Assembly: GCF_964355755.1 (NCBI RefSeq) | Contig: NC_092680.1 | Span: 3,635,001 to 3,699,000 of the forward strand | Reading direction: 5' to 3' | Origin: Antedon mediterranea | Lineage: Eukaryota; Echinodermata; Crinoidea; Comatulida; Antedonidae | DNA: 64,000 nucleotides | Shown here: positions 58,863 through 64,000 of the stretch, in pieces | Layout of the letters: every line of letters begins with the position of its first letter | Position numbering within the stretch: the stretch's first letter is position 1 | Notes under the pieces: model-generated | What the model was told of the DNA's origin: nothing | What the model saw: only the letters and a program-made list of their open reading frames with translations | The model's database searches: none | Translations under genes and position numbers: made by a program

Positions 58863-59468
58863 TATTATAGGATATCCATTCTACCCCACCCACCCCACAA
58901 ATCCCACTCCCAGTAGATACTAACACAGCTTACTACATCTGTGCAAGTCTCTTGTTGAAACAATTACTATATTCTGATTGATACAGTAGCTATTTTCATA
59001 GCTCCATATTATCAAACCTTGAACAGTAAACAGGACTGTAGTACCAAGTTCATACAACAAGGAATGTACAAATCCCTTGTGTTGTTCTAAAACTGTGAAA
59101 ACCCATTCATGAATGAAATATTCACCAACACCAATCAATACTGAGATGATTAAATGATCCAGTCCAGAAGATAATAATGAAATGAAAACAAATTAATTCA
59201 GATTGAGAGAGAACGCTATAAAGACTTATTGAAATTCAATCAGAGAACTATCAAAGATGGAAACTTGATTGTGTTGTCTTCTCCCATACAAATGTAAAGA
59301 CGAGGCAAATTGAGCGGAATATCGGAATATACTGTTATGAATTAGATACAAGTTACAATTTCAACCTAGATAGTCCCTTTAAAATGGGTGTCTCTGAGTA
59401 GGGGTTGGCTGCAGTGTTATAACATACTGTTTACTGTACTGCCCTCGTTTTGCAGGAAAGTTTCTCCT

Positions 59469-59606
59469 TTAAGCTCTGTCTACACACAAATGTGATGTGC
59501 CCATTATATGGATGATGTCATATCACCATACCATATTTGGGCACATCACACTTTTTTTGTCAAACTTTTTTTGTCAAACTAGTTTGATAGTGTAGACAGA
59601 GCTTAA
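59469..59606. mobile_element. CArG-MITE (family A) copy abutting a minisatellite
   Basis: TTAAGCTCTGTCTACA and TTTGATAGTGTAGACAGAGC. CArG box at 59531-59540. Partial internal duplication TTTTTTGTCAAACT. Confidence 0.85.
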
Positions 59607-59607
59607 T

Positions 59608-59808
59608 TGGGATGTCCCCTGATTAGGGATGTCCCCTGAATAGGGATGTCCCCTGAATAGGGATGTCCCCTGAATAGGGATGTCCCCTGAATAGGGATGT
59701 CCCCTGAATAGGGATGTCCCCTGAATAGGGATGTCCCCTGAATAGGGATGTCCCCTGAATAGGGATGTCCCCTGATTAGGGATGTCCCCTGAATAGGGAT
59801 GTTCCAAA
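59608..59808. repeat. 17-bp minisatellite, about 11-12 copies
   Basis: Unit GGGATGTCCCCTGAATA with occasional GATTA variants. Because 17 is not a multiple of 3, three frames stay open through it; these are not genes. Confidence 0.93.
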
Positions 59809-60970
59809 AGAGGGGTTCTATGGTCTTTTGCATGGTGCAGTTTAATGAAACCAAAAAATATGTTAAAAAAATGATTTATATATTTGAATGTAGATGCTGT
59901 CCAGTATTATAATTACATCTTTTTTTTAATTATACAGTATTTTCTTTTGTGATATTATTCAGTGCTTTGGGAAAACTGATCAATAAAAGCTGTTTACCAC
60001 TCAAATATTAATCTGTACAGTACTCAGTGTATATTAATATAATTCAGTCATAAAATTTCTAAACATAACATTTTGTTAATAACGCTTGGCTCATCAACTC
60101 GTCACAAGTAGTCTATAATTACCATCATGCTAATTAGTTCACTAAGCCACCAGTGAAATGATGATTGTCAAAATAATAAATGAATGCATTAATCTTCACC
60201 TCATGTACTGTACACATTGTTTTTATTCTTTTAGTAGAGCACCACCTGTGCTTGCTCATTCCTTATATTTTTATAAATGACAATTGGTAATTGTGTTTTG
60301 TTTAAAATACAGTATCACTATCATACAGTAGTATAGTACTGTAAGTTTATGTAAAAAAAGTACTTTTTATTTTCAAATATTAATGCATTGATATAGCCAT
60401 TAAAAAGATGATTATACTGTATATTGTATACACTTCACTTCAACCAGATTCTCAGAATGAAAAGTTGAACTGTGCGTTAAGATTTATCACTAGACAACAC
60501 TTGCAGAACAGGTGGGTATACAGTATTTCTGTAGTATTTAAAACAGTACACTTAGAGAGAATTCAATTAAGAATGGCTTTCCCTTTGACCCTACAGTACC
60601 TGTATGACTCTAGTCTGGTTACCAATGTCCAGTATATATTTTTAAACTTTCAGTATAAAAATAAAATGCAACATATCAGCCTAGAACTGTGACCTACATT
60701 CCAAAAGATGAGTTGTGGTTGTCAAGGCTAGACACCTTCAACAAGCTATAGGAAGTGTGCTATAGCTCTAATTAGTGTTACAGTATTTGACAGTTTATAC
60801 TGTACTCAAATGAAGGGCAACAGATAAGTGCTCATCCTTAAAAACCAATAAGGCCCACCCTTTCGCACCGAGATCCAGTGGCAGGCAGGGCCTGATAAAA
60901 GCAGTCCTTTTAAAATGCGCAAAATATTTGTACTGTAATTCGGCATGTTTTTTTTTTTTAATTTATTTTT

Positions 60971-61025
60971 TTTTTATTTCATACTCATCCAACAGCGAGT
61001 AACCCGCCAATTACAGGATGGATGC
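60971..61025 (-). mobile_element. SINE tail fragment
   Basis: Inverse of CCTGTAATTGGCGGGTTACT and CGCTGTTGGATGAGTATGAAAT, the tail of the SINE at 5363-5564. Confidence 0.55.
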
Positions 61026-62227
61026 TGAAATGTTGATTTCAGTCTCAGTGGGAAAGGACCTAATTGGTTTTTAATAGAATGAGCACTTATTTTTTGCCCT
61101 TTCTTGGACAATGCCCACTAAATTACTTTAGGTGTAAGTGTATAAACAGTTACGTACGATGGTAAAACTGTAACTGTCAGTCATTAAATAATAAGAAGTA
61201 TTATTAAACTTCATTGTTTTGGGTTGTCACCATTATTTAAAGAAAAAAATCTTGTATACATTCCTAAATGGCAAATAAGTATGGAATATCTACAGAACTG
61301 ATGATAGACCCATGGGACTATGTGGAAATCTGGCTTCCCAGACTAGGACTTCCAAACATCCCACTTGGGAGATTTGCCACAAAGAAAAATCCAGACATTC
61401 TGTAGTACTATCCTTTCCCCTTTCCTTTATTACTTTGGTGTACCACATGTCTTCACCTCAGCCAGCTTACTAAAATGAAAGTACCAACAAAATACTATCA
61501 AAAGTGGTTACTCACTGTACTCAACAATATAAAGTATTGTACTTTACTGATCACTGTACAGCTAGGATAGTAACTGCTAATATAATGCCTTAGAGTGGGC
61601 GGTAAAACTCCAAAACAATTACTAAGTGTCATTGACCTTTCTACCGGGTACTACGGTATGGTTTTATTGTAAATTGTCAAAAAAACTAAACTCTCTTTTA
61701 AAAAACACTATATAGTACTGTAGTAAGTGTACAAATATACTGTTCATAATACTAGTACAGTATAATATTAACCCACTATAGTACTACTGTACCTTACAAT
61801 ATGAATTGATTTGCTTTACACTTTAAACTGGGTTTAAAAAAAATCTTGTTCTGAGAATGAAATGGATTGTGTATCATACAGTACCTAGTGTAAATATCAG
61901 GTATGCTCAAATTTTAGTATGATAATTACAAATAACACAATCAATCAATCAGACAACATATATAGCGCCAGTATCCATAAAAATAATGTTTAAATTCGCT
62001 TGACAAATTTAAACAGGAAATTCTTCCAAGTACAGGTGTGTTTTCAGTCATATTTTGAAGGTGTTGGGGTTTTCTGGTGTCTTTATGACTATTGGTAGTG
62101 TACAGTAATATCATGGGGAAAAGATACATCATGACATTTATAGGAAAGCCAAGTATGTGCTAGAATTGAATACCAACCTTGGGTCATTAAAATACTGTAC
62201 AGGACTGTTTTGCATACTTGCTATTCG

Positions 62228-62284
62228 TTAAGCTCTGTCTACACTATCAAACTAGTTTGACAAAAAGGTGTAGACAGGGCTTTA
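62228..62284. mobile_element. CArG-MITE (family A), 57-bp deletion relic
   Basis: TTAAGCTCTGTCTACACTAT followed almost at once by GTGTAGACAGGGCTTTA; the core is gone. Confidence 0.8.
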
Positions 62285-62846
62285 AAATAAAAGAACAATA
62301 GGTGACACTGGAGAATAATACTTTAAAAAACAAAAGACCACCTGCAATACTGTCTTGTTTGTTAGACAGGACTATTTAAAAGTAAAGTACTACACTAGTG
62401 AAAGCACCATTATTCTCCTCTAATAACCTTTTAATTACTTATACACAAGAAAGGTGACAATCTGTGGAGTCACCAAATACCTCAGTGGCCTCTATTTATC
62501 TTCAACTTTACCCTATATTTAGTAGCTGAATTGTTTCCTTGTTGGATACCATATAGTGTCTAATGATCTTATTTAACTGATCCAGGGTTTAGAATTCCTC
62601 TAATGTTTTGGAACTAACCTCAGGGCATTCTCAATTTAGAAAATAAAATATTAATAGTTTTGGAAATAACTTTTTCAAAAGTTTTGGAAAAACTGTAATA
62701 CAGTACTTGTTCAAAAGTTTTGGAAATAAATTGCTTAAAAATGTTGTAAATAACTTGTTAAATTCATAAAGTACCAACTCAAGTCATAAACATCAACAAA
62801 TACTGTAAATAATTAATGATGCACAAAACCATATTTTGTCAAAATA

Positions 62847-63736
62847 AGGGTCTGTTTCTGCTGAAAAAATCAAAATAATCGATTTTTTCCAGTCACCGCA
62901 AACCACAAAAATAATCGCGTTGCAATTGAAAATTGCTACGACTTTAATCGGTTATTCAGGTAATCGGTTTTTAAAATCACGTCATCATTCCCCCACAGCG
63001 GAGTTCAAGTTATGAAAGGCCGATGAGAGTTGGTTTGTTTTAACATCGTATCGCTGCCTAAAACTCTCACATGTAGGATTAAAAAAATTACTCTTACGTA
63101 AAGCTATATTATTTGTAAAATAAACATCTAGGCCTACTACCGTACCACATACAACAGAATAATGATGTTATATTAATAAGGACACGTCGGCGAAAAAAGT
63201 TCGTTTCGCCGTTCGTTGGCCTATAGGCTATATATTTCTACCGAAACAAGTCAACAGACAACAGGCCTAAAAAATGACATGTAAAACATCGTTAGCCTGG
63301 ACTGGTGGTATGTAACGGGTGTACTTGTAACACAGAATCCTGGAGTCTTTCGGTATAATTCTCCCCCACAAAATAATACAAATCAAATGTTTAACATTTG
63401 ATTGTTATTCGGTATACTGTACATCGCGATCGTGGTTTTGCTGATCGTCGTCGATATCGCGCAAAACAGCATGCTTTGTTACGTGAATAAGTTTGTCATA
63501 CTCTAGAGGTCAAAGTGAGGTCAATAATCGCTATTTGTGTTGCAGCTCAAAACTGCTCCGCAATAATCGGTTAAAACAAGAAATAATCGATTAAAACACG
63601 CAATGGATTGAGTGTTTTTAATCGGTTATTTTTAATCGGTTATTTTATTTTGCGCCGTTTCTGCTGCCCAAAAATAATCGATTAAAAAAATAAACGGTTA
63701 ATAATCGATTATTTCTGCTCAGCAGAAACAGGCCCT
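62847..63736. mobile_element. 0.9-kb TIR element rich in AATCGATTA / AATCGGTTA
   Basis: AGGGTCTGTTTCTGCTG at left, CAGCAGAAACAGGCCCT at right. Both subterminal regions carry many ATCGATT and AATCGGTTAT words. No long frame. Flanked by TAA / AATA. Confidence 0.78.
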
Positions 63737-63928
63737 AATAGACATCTTAATAATATTGATAGTAATTATACACATTCCTGACAGTCTTTTCTTTAGCAGT
63801 TGTTTAATTCACAAGTTTCATAAAATGATAGTAAAGTCCGGTTTGTGGTACTGTCTTAAAATTGAAATTTAATACATAAAGCTTAAAATTCTTCTTTCGG
63901 TTGTTTTAGCGCTGTTAGTAACTCTACA

Positions 63929-63968
63929 AGACATGTCATGTCATGTCATGTCATGTCAAGACATGTCA
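63929..63968. repeat. (ATGTC)n microsatellite
   Basis: Five to seven units of ATGTC with one AAG interruption. Confidence 0.9.
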
Positions 63969-64000
63969 GATGTTTAATACTGTACAAATTTAGCTTAAGT

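Larger units (their letters stand above)
59900..62840. other. Presumed tropomyosin intron, no exon seen
   Basis: AT-rich with many short TACAGTA words. Contains a SINE tail (60971-61025), a TATATAGCGCC fragment (61940-61975) and a deleted CArG-MITE. I could not find tropomyosin exon 1 or 2 on the minus strand. Confidence 0.4.

Noticed and set aside
59574-59854. Two open frames reading repeated GTSLFRGHPYS-like peptides
   Set aside because: They run through a 17-bp minisatellite; the unit length keeps several frames open and there is no splice or start context.
60447-60511. Plus-strand exon-like 65-nt segment ending in GTGGGT
   Set aside because: Isolated on the strand opposite tropomyosin, no recognisable protein similarity and no partner exons.
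1-64000. CRISPR arrays, bacterial operons, phage or viral genes
   Set aside because: The short repeats are either direct minisatellites without unique spacers or TIR elements; all real genes are spliced animal genes and I saw no viral coding sequence.

Overview
The window looks like nuclear DNA of an AT-rich marine invertebrate deuterostome, most plausibly an echinoderm (inferred; no marker gene fixes the species). Genes are broken into short exons with consensus GT/AG splice sites, and introns and spacers are full of short inverted-repeat elements, tRNA- and 5S-derived SINE remnants and minisatellites. I reconstructed exons by hand, checking splice sites, phase continuity and remembered family members; no alignment was run.

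Layout: (1) 85-11771, minus strand: N-terminal 891 codons (26 exons) of SKIC3/TTC37, the TPR scaffold of the SKI mRNA-decay complex; the 3' part lies left of the window. (2) 11.8-16.0 kb: intergenic, with a CTAG-rich tract, a tRNA-like sequence joined to a ~115-bp tandem repeat, and nested inverted repeats. (3) 16016-20778, minus: a gene I do not recognise, encoding a small signal-peptide plus single-TM protein whose three-exon phase-1 cassette has been tandemly duplicated; one duplicate exon carries an in-frame stop. (4) 22824-25649, plus: complete UBAP1 (ESCRT-I), 503 codons, head-to-head with gene 3. (5) 27960-30482, minus: complete 358-aa SAM-dependent methyltransferase of the Rv2258c-like type, with a possible small upstream coding exon at 31786-31945. 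(6) 33995-36841, minus: complete LRRC61, 248 aa. (7) 38684-58592, minus: tropomyosin from the exon-3 equivalent to two alternative terminal exons, plus a mutually exclusive exon pair; exons 1 and 2 are not visible and probably lie to the right.

The most distinctive non-genic signal is a MITE family (about 20 copies in 64 kb, including diverged or truncated ones) with TIRs reading TAAGCTCTGTCTACACTATC. Its interior carries perfect CC(A/T)6GG CArG boxes (CCATATATGG, CCATATTTGG), the SRF recognition consensus. About 25 perfect boxes are carried by this family, nine copies lying in or around the tropomyosin gene, whose vertebrate relatives are SRF-regulated muscle genes. Several other TIR families occur, some nested in each other. 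The genes are unrelated in pathway (mRNA decay, endosomal sorting, methyl transfer, an LRR protein, actin filaments); I see no operon-like logic.
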